Part shown: one piece after another, positions 47,877 through 55,989 of the stretch
Numbering within the stretch: the stretch's first letter is position 1
Layout of the letters: every line of letters starts with the position of its first letter
Assembly: GCF_900100155.1 (NCBI RefSeq)
Contig: NZ_FMTP01000001.1
Coordinates: 930,001-994,000 of the forward strand
Length of the DNA stretch: 64,000 nt
Reading direction: 5' to 3'
Origin: Ancylobacter rudongensis
Lineage (GTDB): Bacteria; Pseudomonadota; Alphaproteobacteria; Rhizobiales; Xanthobacteraceae
Notes under the pieces: model-generated
The model's input: only the letters and a program-made list of their open reading frames with translations
The model's database searches: none
Told to the model about the DNA's origin: nothing
Position numbers and translations under genes: made by a program

Positions 47877-49603
47877 GCGCCGCGCTCCGTCGCCAGAGCC
47901 GGCCGCGCCGCCGCGTCGACTGGGGGCTTCATCAGGTCGCGGAGGACCGCCTCCTTCGGACCGAGCGCGGCGATGCGTCCATCCTTCAGTACGAGCGCCC
48001 GGTCGCAGGCCGCGAGGCCGCTGGCGCGGTGAGTGATGACGATGACCGCCGCGCCGCGCTTGCGGGCCGCCAGCAACGCCGCCGTCAGCGCGGCATCGCC
48101 TTCCTGGTCGAGGCTGGCATTGGGTTCGTCGAGCACGATCAGGCAGGGGGCGCCATACAGGGCCCGGGCAAGCGCGATACGCTGGCGCTGGCCGCCTGAC
48201 AGAGCCGCGCCGCCCGGACCGAGGCGGGTCATGTAGCCATCAGGCAGCTTCAGGATCATGGGGTGAGCCGCCGCCGCCTGGGCGGCGCGGACGATATCCT
48301 CGTCCCGCGCGCCGGGCTGGTGCCGGCTGATCGCCTCGCGCACGGTGCCGCCGATGAGCTCCACATCCTGCGGGAGATAGCCGATATGCCGGCCGAGCGT
48401 GTCGGCGTCCCACTGGTCGAGCGTGGCGCCGTCCAGCCGCACACTACCGCTCAGCGGGCGCCACAGCCCGACGATGAGGCGCGCGAGGGTGGACTTGCCT
48501 GAGGCGCTGGGCCCGAGAATGCCAAGGCCCTCGCCGGGTTCGACCTGGAAGCCGATGCCCTCCAGCACCGGGCGGCGGAGCCCGGGCGGCGCGGCTATGA
48601 TGTTGGCGAGGGAAAGACGGCCGGTGGGCGTCGGCAGATCCATTTTCGGTCCGGCGCCGGCATCGAGGGCAAGCCGCCCCTCCAGTCGCGCCAGCGCGAT
48701 CCGGGCGCCGGCCATGGCCTTCCACTGTGCCACGATCTGGTCGATGGGCGCCAGCGCCCGGCCCAGCATGATGGACGAGGCGATCATGATGCCCCCGGTC
48801 GCCGCCTGCTCGATGACCAGCACGGCGCCGACGGCCAACGTCGCCGACTGCAGAAAGAGCCGGAAGCCACGCGAGACGGCGGCGATGCGGGCGGCCGCAT
48901 CACCGCCGGTGCGTTCGGTGGCCCGCGCGCGCGCCAGCGACCCGACCCAGAGCCCGGCCACATGGGGCCGCATACCCAGAGCCGTCACCGCCTCGGACGC
49001 GCGGCGGGAGGCTTCCAGCAGCGCGCTCGCCTGCGCCCCCTCCCCGGCCGCTCGGGCCATGGGCAGGCGCGTGAGGCGATCATTCAGGACGGCGAGCGAG
49101 ACCACCACGGCGACGCCGAGCACACCCATAAGCCCGAGCGACCAGTGGAGAAGCCCCAGCACGACGAGATAGAGCGGCACCCAGGGCAGATCGAACAGCG
49201 CCAGCGGCGCGGGTCCGCCGAGAAAGCGGCGGATCGTGGCCAGGTCCGCGGTCGGCCGGCCCTCGGTCGCCTGCCCGTCGAAGGCGTCGGCAATCTCCCG
49301 GCGAAAGGCCCGCGCTGAGAACTTGGCCTCCAGCTGGTCGCCGAGACGTGCCAGAACCCGGCTGCGCGCATAGTCGATCATGCCGAAGGCGATGTAGAGC
49401 GCCGTCGCGATGAGACCGAGCACCCACAGGGTCGGCAGCGACCGGCTGACCAGCACCCGGTCATAGACCTGCAGCATGAACAGCGGGCCGGTGAGCATCA
49501 GCAGGTTGGTGACGCCACTGAAGAGCCCGACGCCGAGAAGGGCCTTCCGGCTGCCATCGAGGGCGGTGCCGGCCACGCTGCCGGGGGCACGGCGCGCCGT
49601 CAT
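47873..49603 (-). CDS. Type I secretion ABC exporter (PrtD family)
   Basis: The 576-residue fused permease/ATPase has an N-terminal six-helix membrane domain starting FSGVTNLLMLTGPLFMLQVY, the hallmark of PrtD-type exporters. The ATPase domain has GPSASGKSTLARL (Walker A), SGGQRQRIALARAL (signature) and CLIVLDEPNASLD (Walker B). No C39 peptidase domain is present, so cargo is exported uncleaved. The start at 49603 has AAGGG upstream; a GTG 45 bases earlier is less likely. With the adaptor gene it forms a two-gene operon. Confidence 0.92.
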   Translation of the reverse strand: MTARRAPGSVAGTALDGSRKALLGVGLFSGVTNLLMLTGPLFMLQVYDRVLVSRSLPTLWVLGLIATALYIAFGMIDYARSRVLARLGDQLEAKFSARAFRREIADAFDGQATEGRPTADLATIRRFLGGPAPLALFDLPWVPLYLVVLGLLHWSLGLMGVLGVAVVVSLAVLNDRLTRLPMARAAGEGAQASALLEASRRASEAVTALGMRPHVAGLWVGSLARARATERTGGDAAARIAAVSRGFRLFLQSATLAVGAVLVIEQAATGGIMIASSIMLGRALAPIDQIVAQWKAMAGARIALARLEGRLALDAGAGPKMDLPTPTGRLSLANIIAAPPGLRRPVLEGIGFQVEPGEGLGILGPSASGKSTLARLIVGLWRPLSGSVRLDGATLDQWDADTLGRHIGYLPQDVELIGGTVREAISRHQPGARDEDIVRAAQAAAAHPMILKLPDGYMTRLGPGGAALSGGQRQRIALARALYGAPCLIVLDEPNASLDQEGDAALTAALLAARKRGAAVIVITHRASGLAACDRALVLKDGRIAALGPKEAVLRDLMKPPVDAAARPALATERGA

Positions 49604-49768
49604 CGACGCGCCCTTGCCATCGGCCACGCAGCGCCCGTCTCGTGGCACCTCGAAGGGGTGAGCGCACTCATTCCTGGATGTTCGTCGCCTTGGTCAGCCA
49701 GGCAAAACTATGGCGTGCGCCGGCGGCGCGGAGCAAGGGCGCCAAGATCGCCGCGCCGCACGACAGCC

Positions 49769-49786
49769 GGTTATATTTCATAAGCG
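49769..49786. promoter_or_regulatory. 18-bp motif, copy upstream of the type I exporter
   Basis: GGTTATATTTCATAAGCG lies about 166 bases upstream of the exporter start, between it and the end of the XRE-type regulator gene. It differs at two positions from the copy upstream of the GH18 gene. Its reverse strand, CGCTTATGAAATATAACC, also shares CRCTTATGAA with a sequence at 46172-46181. Confidence 0.5.
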
Positions 49787-49806
49787 CCGCCCCGGCGCCG
49801 GCCGGC

Positions 49807-50409
49807 TCATTTCAGGTCGGTGAAGAGCTTGACCTCGTTGATGCCGACCGGATTCGTCTCGTCGCAGGGCTCAAAGGAGATCGACAGGAGCGTCTTGGGC
49901 CCAAAACGGCGGAAACAGATGTTCCATTCATGGCGAACGGCGGTGCCGACGACGATGTCGGTGTGCCGGTCGCTGACACCGCTGATCAGGGCCAGCTTGC
50001 CGGACAGGATGTCGCGCCGGATCGCCTCGTTCGCCAGCAGCGAGCCGGACTCGTCGACGAGATGGCGTGCAATCGACTTGCCCTGCAGCAGCGACATGCC
50101 CGGCCACTGAGCGAGATAACCGCGCGACGCCGCCATGAAGCGGATGCCGTCGAAATCGTACAGCGCCATGATGCCCGGCTGGCGCTGGGTGAACACGCGC
50201 TCCAGCGCGACCTCGCCAATGCGGGTGCCGGCGATCATGTCGTCGATCCGCCTCATCAGCTCGGCCGACGGCTTGTCGCGCCCGGTTTCCCAGTACGACA
50301 CCGCCGCCTGCGACACCCCGAGAATATCCGCGAGGGCGAGCTGCTTGATGCCGACCAATCGACGCCAGGAGCGCAACCTCTGGGCGAAAAGAGTATCGTT
50401 TTCAGACAT
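49807..50409 (-). CDS. XRE-type regulator with a C-terminal sensor-like domain
   Basis: The 200-residue protein begins MSENDTLFAQRLRSW. It has an N-terminal helix-turn-helix (LALADILGVSQAAVSYWETG, about residues 23-42) and a 120-residue C-terminal region, IMALYDFDGIRFMAASRGYL onward, that looks PAS-like but is not a family I can name. It lies immediately upstream of the type I exporter operon on the same strand, 20 bases before one copy of the 18-bp motif. That makes it the likely local regulator of exporter and cargo. Longer frames run back into tRNA-Ser and are not coding. Confidence 0.8.
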   Translation of the reverse strand: MSENDTLFAQRLRSWRRLVGIKQLALADILGVSQAAVSYWETGRDKPSAELMRRIDDMIAGTRIGEVALERVFTQRQPGIMALYDFDGIRFMAASRGYLAQWPGMSLLQGKSIARHLVDESGSLLANEAIRRDILSGKLALISGVSDRHTDIVVGTAVRHEWNICFRRFGPKTLLSISFEPCDETNPVGINEVKLFTDLK

Positions 50410-50588
50410 GTAGCCGGCAGTCCCCGCCGCGATCCCCAGTGCCCTCTCGCGGTAAGACCATGGCGGGGCCTGTCCCGGGGTGTCAATCCGCTTATGCGCT
50501 CTCGCGCTGAATTCCGTCGCCTGGCGCGGCGACGGGATCGGGGCGCGCGGGCGATGGCGCAAACGCCGTGCCCGCTCAGGGACTGAAA

Positions 50589-50678
50589 TGGCGGAAGGGG
50601 TGGGATTCGAACCCACGGTGGGCTTGCACCCACGGCGGTTTTCAAGACCGCTGCCTTAAACCACTCGGCCACCCTTCC
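50589..50678 (-). tRNA. tRNA-Ser (UGA)
   Basis: The minus strand reads GGAAGGGTGGCCGAGTGGTT at the 5' end, an anticodon arm with CTTGAAA around anticodon TGA, a long variable arm, GGTTCGAATCC in the T arm and an encoded 3' CCA. The acceptor stem pairs over 7 bp. The 90 bases match class II tRNA-Ser. Confidence 0.95.
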
Positions 50679-50919
50679 CTGCCGCGCCGCTCTGATCGAG
50701 CCGACGCGGGCGGCGCTCCGGCTGGGGGGGGGGGCACCGGAGAGGTGCCGGGCGCTCTCCACGTACCGGCAGGCGCCGCACCCGTCCAGGGCGGCGCTGG
50801 TGCCGGTGGAAGAACTGCCTCTCGACCCCGCGCGTGATCGCCGGCGAGCCATGCCCCACTCGGCGCCTGCTCGTCAAGCGGTCGTGCCACGCCACCACAG
50901 GGGAACAGGGCGCGCGCCG

Positions 50920-51282
50920 TCACTCCGCCCGGCGGAACACCATGCCGCCATGGTGCAGCGTGTCGGCGTCGACGAAGGTGCCGTCGGCAGTGAAGCCGGT
51001 GTCGTCCCAATAGTCGATATGGGTGCCGCGTACCTCGTAGCGGCCGCGATAGGCGCTCGGCCGGGAGCCGCGTGCCTCGTCATAGCGGCCATTGGGCAGA
51101 AGCTCATGCCTGATATGGCCGTCGGGCGTCACCCACATGCCGACATAGGGGTGGCTCTGGGCGGGTTGCGGCGGCGCCGCTTTGGTCGGGTTCATCGTGG
51201 GCTCGGCTCCGGCAAGGGGAGAGAAGAAGGAGGCGGCGAAAAGCGCGACAAGACACCCCCGGGCGCGGGGGAACGGGTTCAT
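50920..51282 (-). CDS. Atu4866-family protein, exported
   Basis: The 120-residue protein has a cleavable N-terminal signal (MNPFPRARGCLVALFAASFF, cleavage near SPLAGA). The Atu4866-family signature region follows: HPYVGMWVTPDGHIRHELLP, NGRYDEARG, and YRGRYEVRGTHIDYWDDTGF. The family is a small beta-barrel of unknown function found mainly in proteobacteria. A strong GAGGAGG precedes the ATG and overlaps the end of the upstream SDR gene, so the two are probably co-transcribed. In other genomes Atu4866 proteins also neighbour SDR oxidoreductases. Confidence 0.85.
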   Translation of the reverse strand: MNPFPRARGCLVALFAASFFSPLAGAEPTMNPTKAAPPQPAQSHPYVGMWVTPDGHIRHELLPNGRYDEARGSRPSAYRGRYEVRGTHIDYWDDTGFTADGTFVDADTLHHGGMVFRRAE

Positions 51283-51293
51283 GGCCGGCCTCC

Positions 51294-52022
51294 TCAGCTG
51301 CTGGCGGTGGGACGGACGACGATCTCGCTGACATCGACATCATCCGGCTGCTCCAGCACGAAGCGCACCGCCCGGCCGATGGCGTCCGGGGTCAGGGCGA
51401 TGGCGCGATAGGACTCCATCGCCTGCGCCGCGACGGGATCGGTGATGGTATCGGCCAGTTCGCTCTCGACCACGCCCGGATGGACGCAGGTGACGCGGAT
51501 TTTCTGGTTCTCCTGCCGCAACCCGTCGGAGATGGCGCGCACGGCGTATTTCGTCGCGCAATAGACCGCCGCCGTCGGCACCACCGCGAGCGCGCCGATC
51601 GAGGCGATGTTGACGATGTGGCCGGTGCCGCGCGCCGTCATCTCAGGCAGCACGGCGGCGATCCCATGGAGCACGCCCCTGATGTTGACGTCGATCATCG
51701 CGTCCCATTCCGCCACCTTGAGTGAGGCCATGGGCGAAAGCGGCATGATGCCGGCATTGTTGATGAGCACGTCGATCCGCCCATAGTGCGCGCGGGCGGC
51801 CTCAGTGAAGGCGGCGACATCCGCCCGGTCGGTGACGTCGAGGTGGCGGGTCATCACCTCGGCGCCGAACGCGCCGCTGATCTCGGCCGCCAGCGCGTCG
51901 AGCCGCTCGGTGCGGCGCGCGCCCAGCGCCAGCCGGGCACCGGCCCGGCCGAGTTCGCGGGCGATGCCGGCGCCAATCCCGCTGGAAGCGCCGGTGATCA
52001 GAACCACTTTGTCGCGTGCCAT
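51294..52022 (-). CDS. SDR-family oxidoreductase
   Basis: The 242-residue short-chain dehydrogenase has the cofactor motif GASSGIGAGIA (residues 11-21), NNAGIMPLSP and the catalytic YCATK with the upstream serine in NIASIGALAV. It probably uses NAD(P)H with a small carbonyl substrate. The start at 52022 gives the classical MARDKVVLITGAS N terminus. It is divergent from a LysR-type regulator, which probably controls it together with the Atu4866 gene. Confidence 0.9.
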   Translation of the reverse strand: MARDKVVLITGASSGIGAGIARELGRAGARLALGARRTERLDALAAEISGAFGAEVMTRHLDVTDRADVAAFTEAARAHYGRIDVLINNAGIMPLSPMASLKVAEWDAMIDVNIRGVLHGIAAVLPEMTARGTGHIVNIASIGALAVVPTAAVYCATKYAVRAISDGLRQENQKIRVTCVHPGVVESELADTITDPVAAQAMESYRAIALTPDAIGRAVRFVLEQPDDVDVSEIVVRPTASS

Positions 52023-52139
52023 CGCACTGCTCCTTTTTGATTGCTTACGCGTCGGTTTCGCGTTGGCAGGAAGGTAGCGAGCGGGCATTGTCGCGATAAG
52101 CGGTTCAAGCCAGGACACAGTGGAAAGTGTAGCTAATCA

Positions 52140-53033
52140 ATGATGACGGATCTCAACGCACTGGCGGTGTTCACCCTGGTGGCGCAGGAGCGCAGCTTCC
52201 GTGCCGCCGCTGACCGTCTCGGCGTCACCCGCTCGGCGGTGAGCCAGACCATCGGGCGGTTGGAGGCCACGCTGGGCCTGGCGCTGGTGCGGCGCACCAC
52301 CCGCAGCGTCAGCCTCACCGAGGCGGGCGAACGTCTCAATGCTGCGCTGGCGCCGGCCATGGCCGAGATCCATGCCGCGGTGGAGAGCACCGGCGACCTT
52401 ACCGGACGGCCGCGCGGCCAGCTGCGGGTCGCCGTCTCCTCCATCGCCGAGCGGTTTCTCGCCGGACCGCTGCTGGCCGGCTTCGCCGCCGCATGTCCGG
52501 ACGTGCAGATCGACATCACAGTGACGGATGAGGAGTTCGATATCGTCGCCGAGGGGTTCGATGCCGGGGTGCGGCTGGGCGAGGTGATCGAGCAGGACAT
52601 GATCGCCGTGCCGGTTTCGGGCGAGCAGCGCCAGACCGTGGTCGGCGCGCCCGGCTATTTCGCCCGCGCCGGCGCGCCCATCCATCCGCGCGCGCTCGTC
52701 TCGCATCGCTGCATCGGCTGGCGGCCGGCGCCGCATGTGGCGCCCTATCGCTGGGAATTCACCGAGCAGGGCAAGGATTTCGCCGTGGCGGTGGCGCCGG
52801 AGATCACCACCAACGATATGGCCCTGATGATAAAGCTCGCCGTGGCCGGCGCCGGCATCACCTTCGGCATGGAAGAGACGTTCCGCCCCTTCGTCGCGCG
52901 CGGCGAACTGGTGCCGATCCTCGGCGCCTACTGCCCGCCCTTTGCGGGCTTCTATCTCTACTATCCCAACCGCCGCAACCTCGCCCCCAAGCTGCGGGCG
53001 CTGATCGATCACGTGCGGGACAGACGGGAGTGA
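52140..53033 (+). CDS. LysR-type transcriptional regulator
   Basis: The 297-residue regulator has an N-terminal helix-turn-helix SFRAAADRLGVTRSAVSQTI, then RTTRSVSLTEAGERL. The C-terminal effector domain matches the LTTR subgroup with RGQLRVAVSSIAERF and FDAGVRLGEVIEQDMIAVPV. It is divergent from the SDR gene. The 117-base gap contains ACAC-N8-GTGT at 52115-52130, a weak candidate LysR site. Members next to SDR genes often respond to an oxidised substrate. Confidence 0.9.
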   Translation: MMTDLNALAVFTLVAQERSFRAAADRLGVTRSAVSQTIGRLEATLGLALVRRTTRSVSLTEAGERLNAALAPAMAEIHAAVESTGDLTGRPRGQLRVAVSSIAERFLAGPLLAGFAAACPDVQIDITVTDEEFDIVAEGFDAGVRLGEVIEQDMIAVPVSGEQRQTVVGAPGYFARAGAPIHPRALVSHRCIGWRPAPHVAPYRWEFTEQGKDFAVAVAPEITTNDMALMIKLAVAGAGITFGMEETFRPFVARGELVPILGAYCPPFAGFYLYYPNRRNLAPKLRALIDHVRDRRE

Positions 53034-53097
53034 GACACGGTCTGGCGAGGCCGGGATCGTCGGCCCGGACAGGCAGTGCCTGGCCGGCTCAGCGCGA

Positions 53098-53910
53098 TCA
53101 GCCGCCCTGGCGCGCGCCGGGCCAATTCGGCACCGACCAGCCGGGAACGGACCAGCTCGGCATCGTCCACATCTTCGGCGCCGCCGGCGCCGGTGCCGGC
53201 GGGGACGCCGATTCCGCCGACTGGGGAGCGCGCTCCGGCTTGGAGCCTTTGCTCGCGACCTTCGGCTGGCTCGCTTTCCACTGTGCCATCCAGTCGCCGG
53301 TTTCCTTCAGGATGAGTTCCTGCACTGCGGCGTGGGTGGGAAGCTGCGCATGGTTGACGAAACGCGCGCCGGCGTCCCAGGCGCTGACGTTGCGGGCGCC
53401 GCGCACCCGGGTGAATCCGGGGCCGGCAATGTTCACGCAGCGCGGCACTGTGCAGGCAGGCGGGGCCGGCGCCGCGTCGATGGTGATGACCATCGGCGGC
53501 TTGTAGCCGGCGCGCGCCAGCTCGGTGGCATAGCGCAAGGCCGTCTCGCCGCCCATCGAATGGCCAATGATGACATCGGGAACGATTCCCTTGGTCTTCA
53601 GCATCAGATGCGAATCGGTGCGGGTCTGGAATCCCTGCCGCGCCAGCGGCCGGGTCAGGGCGGAGACGCCGATATAGTCGCTCTCGACATAGACGCCGAG
53701 CCCGTCGAGCAGCAGGGCGACGGGCGGCGTGGCAGCGACCGGCGCTTCCTGCGGCGTCGCCGTCCCCGGCGAATTTGAGCTGCCCAATGTCTGGGCACCT
53801 GCGGGCGGAACAACAAGTGTGGCGCCGACGGCAAGCGTGGCAAAGGCGGTCGTGACAGACTTCAAGGCGGTTGCTCGACGTAAGAAACGCTTATCCCCGC
53901 CCGCACGCAT
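53098..53910 (-). CDS. Exported alpha/beta-hydrolase-like protein
   Basis: The 270-residue protein has an N-terminal signal-like segment (residues 14-40, ending AGA) and a GHSMGGETALRYA nucleophile elbow of lipase type. Beyond it the fold is partial: the C-terminal 60 residues are Pro/Ser/Ala-rich and end in tryptophan-proline repeats (SWSVPGWSVPNWPG). No catalytic histidine-aspartate pair is obvious. Short PVALLLDGLGVYVESDYIG may substitute for the oxyanion region. It is likely an exported serine-hydrolase relative of unknown substrate. It has a single convergent neighbour, the LysR gene. Confidence 0.65.
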   Translation of the reverse strand: MRAGGDKRFLRRATALKSVTTAFATLAVGATLVVPPAGAQTLGSSNSPGTATPQEAPVAATPPVALLLDGLGVYVESDYIGVSALTRPLARQGFQTRTDSHLMLKTKGIVPDVIIGHSMGGETALRYATELARAGYKPPMVITIDAAPAPPACTVPRCVNIAGPGFTRVRGARNVSAWDAGARFVNHAQLPTHAAVQELILKETGDWMAQWKASQPKVASKGSKPERAPQSAESASPPAPAPAAPKMWTMPSWSVPGWSVPNWPGARQGG

Positions 53911-54009
53911 ACCGCAACGTCGCGGCCGCCGCCATCAGCTTTGGCGTGACGCCGGCGCGCGGGGAGCGCATGGGTCTCCCCGCCTCCATCAGCCGCACCC
54001 TGCCGGACC

Positions 54010-54285
54010 TTACGCGGCCCGGCTCCAGTGATGGGCGTCGTTGCGCAGGTGGCAGGCCTCGGTCCAGGTGGCGAACGCGACCCAGGCGTCACTCTTCTGC
54101 TGGGGAATGCGGGCCGACTCCAGCTGGGTCAGCAGCATCTCGGCGAAACGGCCGAGCCGGTCATTGCGCAGCGAGCGGATGAAGCCGATCGCGCCGTCCA
54201 GCGAGTCGATGGTGATGTCTTCCTGGCCGATCAGCACATGCAGCGGCTCGGGGCGAAAGGCGGGTCCTTCAACAATGTTGGTCAT
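54010..54285 (-). CDS. DUF982-like small protein
   Basis: The 91-residue protein begins MTNIVEGPAFRPEPLHVLIG and continues DITIDSLDGAIGFIRSLRND. The pattern (a short beta-hairpin with V-L-I/V-G, then a helix with S-L-D-G-A) resembles the DUF982 domain common in rhizobial genomes; the function of that family is unknown. GGAGGT lies six bases before the ATG at 54285, and the long upstream open frame has no family similarity. Confidence 0.65.
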   Translation of the reverse strand: MTNIVEGPAFRPEPLHVLIGQEDITIDSLDGAIGFIRSLRNDRLGRFAEMLLTQLESARIPQQKSDAWVAFATWTEACHLRNDAHHWSRAA

Positions 54286-54850
54286 GTGGAACCTCCCGTT
54301 TCGGCCTTTTGTGAAACCCGTCGGGGCGGGGCCGTATCCCTCGATGGGCAGGCACATCCTTGCCACCTGATCTTGGCACCCAAATGACGCAGTCAAGAAG
54401 TATCGGGGCACGCTTGCGGCAGGCAACGGCAAATGTGGCGCCCACGCGGCCACACTTTTACGTGAAGCCTTGTTGTCCTCCATGAAGAATACGGAACATC
54501 GTACATGGAATGCGGCATTCCAGAACGCGCGCAAGGGTGATGTCGGCGGTAGCGAGCAGAAGCCACGGCTTAGTTCGGCCGCCGGCTCGTCTTTCTTCCC
54601 CTTGGTCAGCCACTGCGACCTTGATTTCAGCCGCGGCGCCACCCCACCGACGCCCGAGTGCGACCTTGTGTTTTCGATCTTGGGTGAATAGTAAACACTA
54701 TACTATTCCCGCCCCAATTATTTCGCTTGTGCGAATTGAATGGATTATTCATGCTGCTTTGCAGCGTCGAATACCTCTTGCGTTTCCGTAGTTACACCAT
54801 GCTACGGTAGCCTCGGACGGCAGAAGATCGTCCATGAGGAGGAAACGCCA
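54286..54850. other. Intergenic region with an inverted repeat
   Basis: The 565 bases lie between two divergent small genes. I see no coding frame supported by family similarity. The right half is AT-rich for this genome and holds GAATAGT-N9-ACTATTC at 54686-54708, a perfect 7-bp inverted repeat that could be an operator or a promoter element. GAAT-N5-ATTC follows near 54740. The left half contains nothing I can name. Confidence 0.4.
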
Positions 54851-55420
54851 ATGAACATCCACAGCAGGTTCGTCGCTCTCGCCGCGGCGGCGAGCATTCT
54901 CACGGTCGCCCCCGCCTTCGCGCAGGATCAGGCGGCGCATGTGAAGCCGGCGACGGCCTATGTGCAGGAGAAGATCACCCCGTGGCTCAGCGATCCGGTG
55001 GTGATCACCGCCATCGTCGAGTCGAACAAGAAGCACAAGCGGCTGATGCAGGAAGACATCATCGCGCTGGACAAGGCCTGGGTCGCCAAGGACCCGGCGG
55101 TGGTCGATCCCGTTCGCAAGAACACGCTGTCCGAGTTCCTGATCCAGAAGAAGGACGCTTCCGGTGGCGTGATCACCGAGGCCTTCGTGATGGACAATCG
55201 CGGCCTTAATGTCGGCCAGACCGACGGTACCTCCGACCTGTGGCAGGCGGATGAGGCCAAGTGGCAGAAGACCTATGCGGTGGGGCCCGGCACCATCTTC
55301 GTCGACAAGGTCGAGGAAGAGGACGGCAAGAAGATCGCCCAGGTCAGCGTCACCATTTCCGACAAGGACGTGGCCATCGGCGCCGTCACCTTCGGCATCG
55401 ATGTCGACAAGTTGAAGTAA
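54851..55420 (+). CDS. Periplasmic PDC/Cache-like sensor-domain protein
   Basis: The 189-residue exported protein has a signal sequence MNIHSRFVALAAAASILTVA followed by PAFA and cleavage before QDQ. The mature domain reads like a stand-alone extracytoplasmic PDC/Cache fold: helix, then EFLIQKKDASGGVITEAFVMDNRGLNVGQTDGTS (split here for description), and VSVTISDKDVAIGAVTFGID. No transmembrane or signalling partner is attached. Such soluble single-domain proteins may bind small ligands in the periplasm; the ligand is unknown. GAGGAAACG precedes the ATG. Confidence 0.75.
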   Translation: MNIHSRFVALAAAASILTVAPAFAQDQAAHVKPATAYVQEKITPWLSDPVVITAIVESNKKHKRLMQEDIIALDKAWVAKDPAVVDPVRKNTLSEFLIQKKDASGGVITEAFVMDNRGLNVGQTDGTSDLWQADEAKWQKTYAVGPGTIFVDKVEEEDGKKIAQVSVTISDKDVAIGAVTFGIDVDKLK

Positions 55421-55453
55421 GCCCTGTTCCGGACGTGTCTCTCCAGGATAGGC

Positions 55454-55480
55454 GGGCGGCGCGAGCCGCCCCTTTTTTTT
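55454..55480 (+). terminator. Intrinsic terminator after the PDC/Cache-like gene
   Basis: GGGCGGC (55454-55460) and GCCGCCC (55465-55471) form a 7-bp stem with a GCGA loop, followed by eight T residues at 55473-55480. Confidence 0.88.
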
Positions 55481-55570
55481 GTCCGCGACGGACCTGCGCC
55501 GGCATCGCGCATCGACCGCGGGAATTCCTTGGGTTAAGTGTGCTGCGCCGGGTCAACACAGGAGTGCGCC

Positions 55571-55900
55571 ATGTTTCTCGCAATGAACCGCTTCAAGGTG
55601 AAGCTCGGGTCGGAAGCCGATTTCGAGACCGTCTGGCGCGAGCGCGACAGCCATCTGAGGACCGTGCCGGGCTTCAAGACCTTCAATCTGCTGCGCGGGC
55701 CGACCAAGGACGACCACACGCTCTACGCCTCGCACTCGGTGTGGGCGTCGCGGGCGGATTTCGAGGCCTGGACGCGCTCCGAGGCGTTCCGCAAGGCCCA
55801 TGGCAGCGCCGGCGCCAACAAGCCGCTCTATCTCGGCCATCCCGAGGTTGAGCTGTTCGACAGCGTCCTCGCGCAGTCGGTGGAAGACCAGGCGGCCTGA
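55571..55900 (+). CDS. Antibiotic-biosynthesis-monooxygenase (ABM) family protein
   Basis: The 109-residue dimeric ferredoxin-like barrel protein begins MFLAMNRFKVKLGSEADFET and contains FKTFNLLRGP, the HSVWASRADFEAWTRSEAF pattern and a final FDSVLAQS. The family includes HmoA/IsdG-type haem-degrading monooxygenases as well as polyketide-modifying enzymes. The N-x-R-F-x-V start and the W-x-S-x-x-D/E-F-x-x-W spacing resemble the HmoA side; haem degradation is therefore possible but not shown. GGAG precedes the ATG at 55571. Confidence 0.8.
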   Translation: MFLAMNRFKVKLGSEADFETVWRERDSHLRTVPGFKTFNLLRGPTKDDHTLYASHSVWASRADFEAWTRSEAFRKAHGSAGANKPLYLGHPEVELFDSVLAQSVEDQAA

Positions 55901-55989
55901 CGCCCCGATTCGGGGGGCATGACAGGACCGGGCGACCCCGGCGCAGTTGACGGATCGGGCGGCGTGCCGTAACGCCTCGCGATCCTGAA

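Noticed and set aside
50410..50616. N-terminal extension of the XRE regulator
   Set aside because: The extended frame runs into tRNA-Ser; the ATG at 50409 starts the recognisable helix-turn-helix protein.
50724..50734. Run of eleven G residues as a phase-variable tract
   Set aside because: It lies between tRNA-Ser and the Atu4866 gene, in no reading frame or clear promoter; it may equally be an assembly artefact. A nine-G run near 6778-6786 is likewise not linked to a gene switch.
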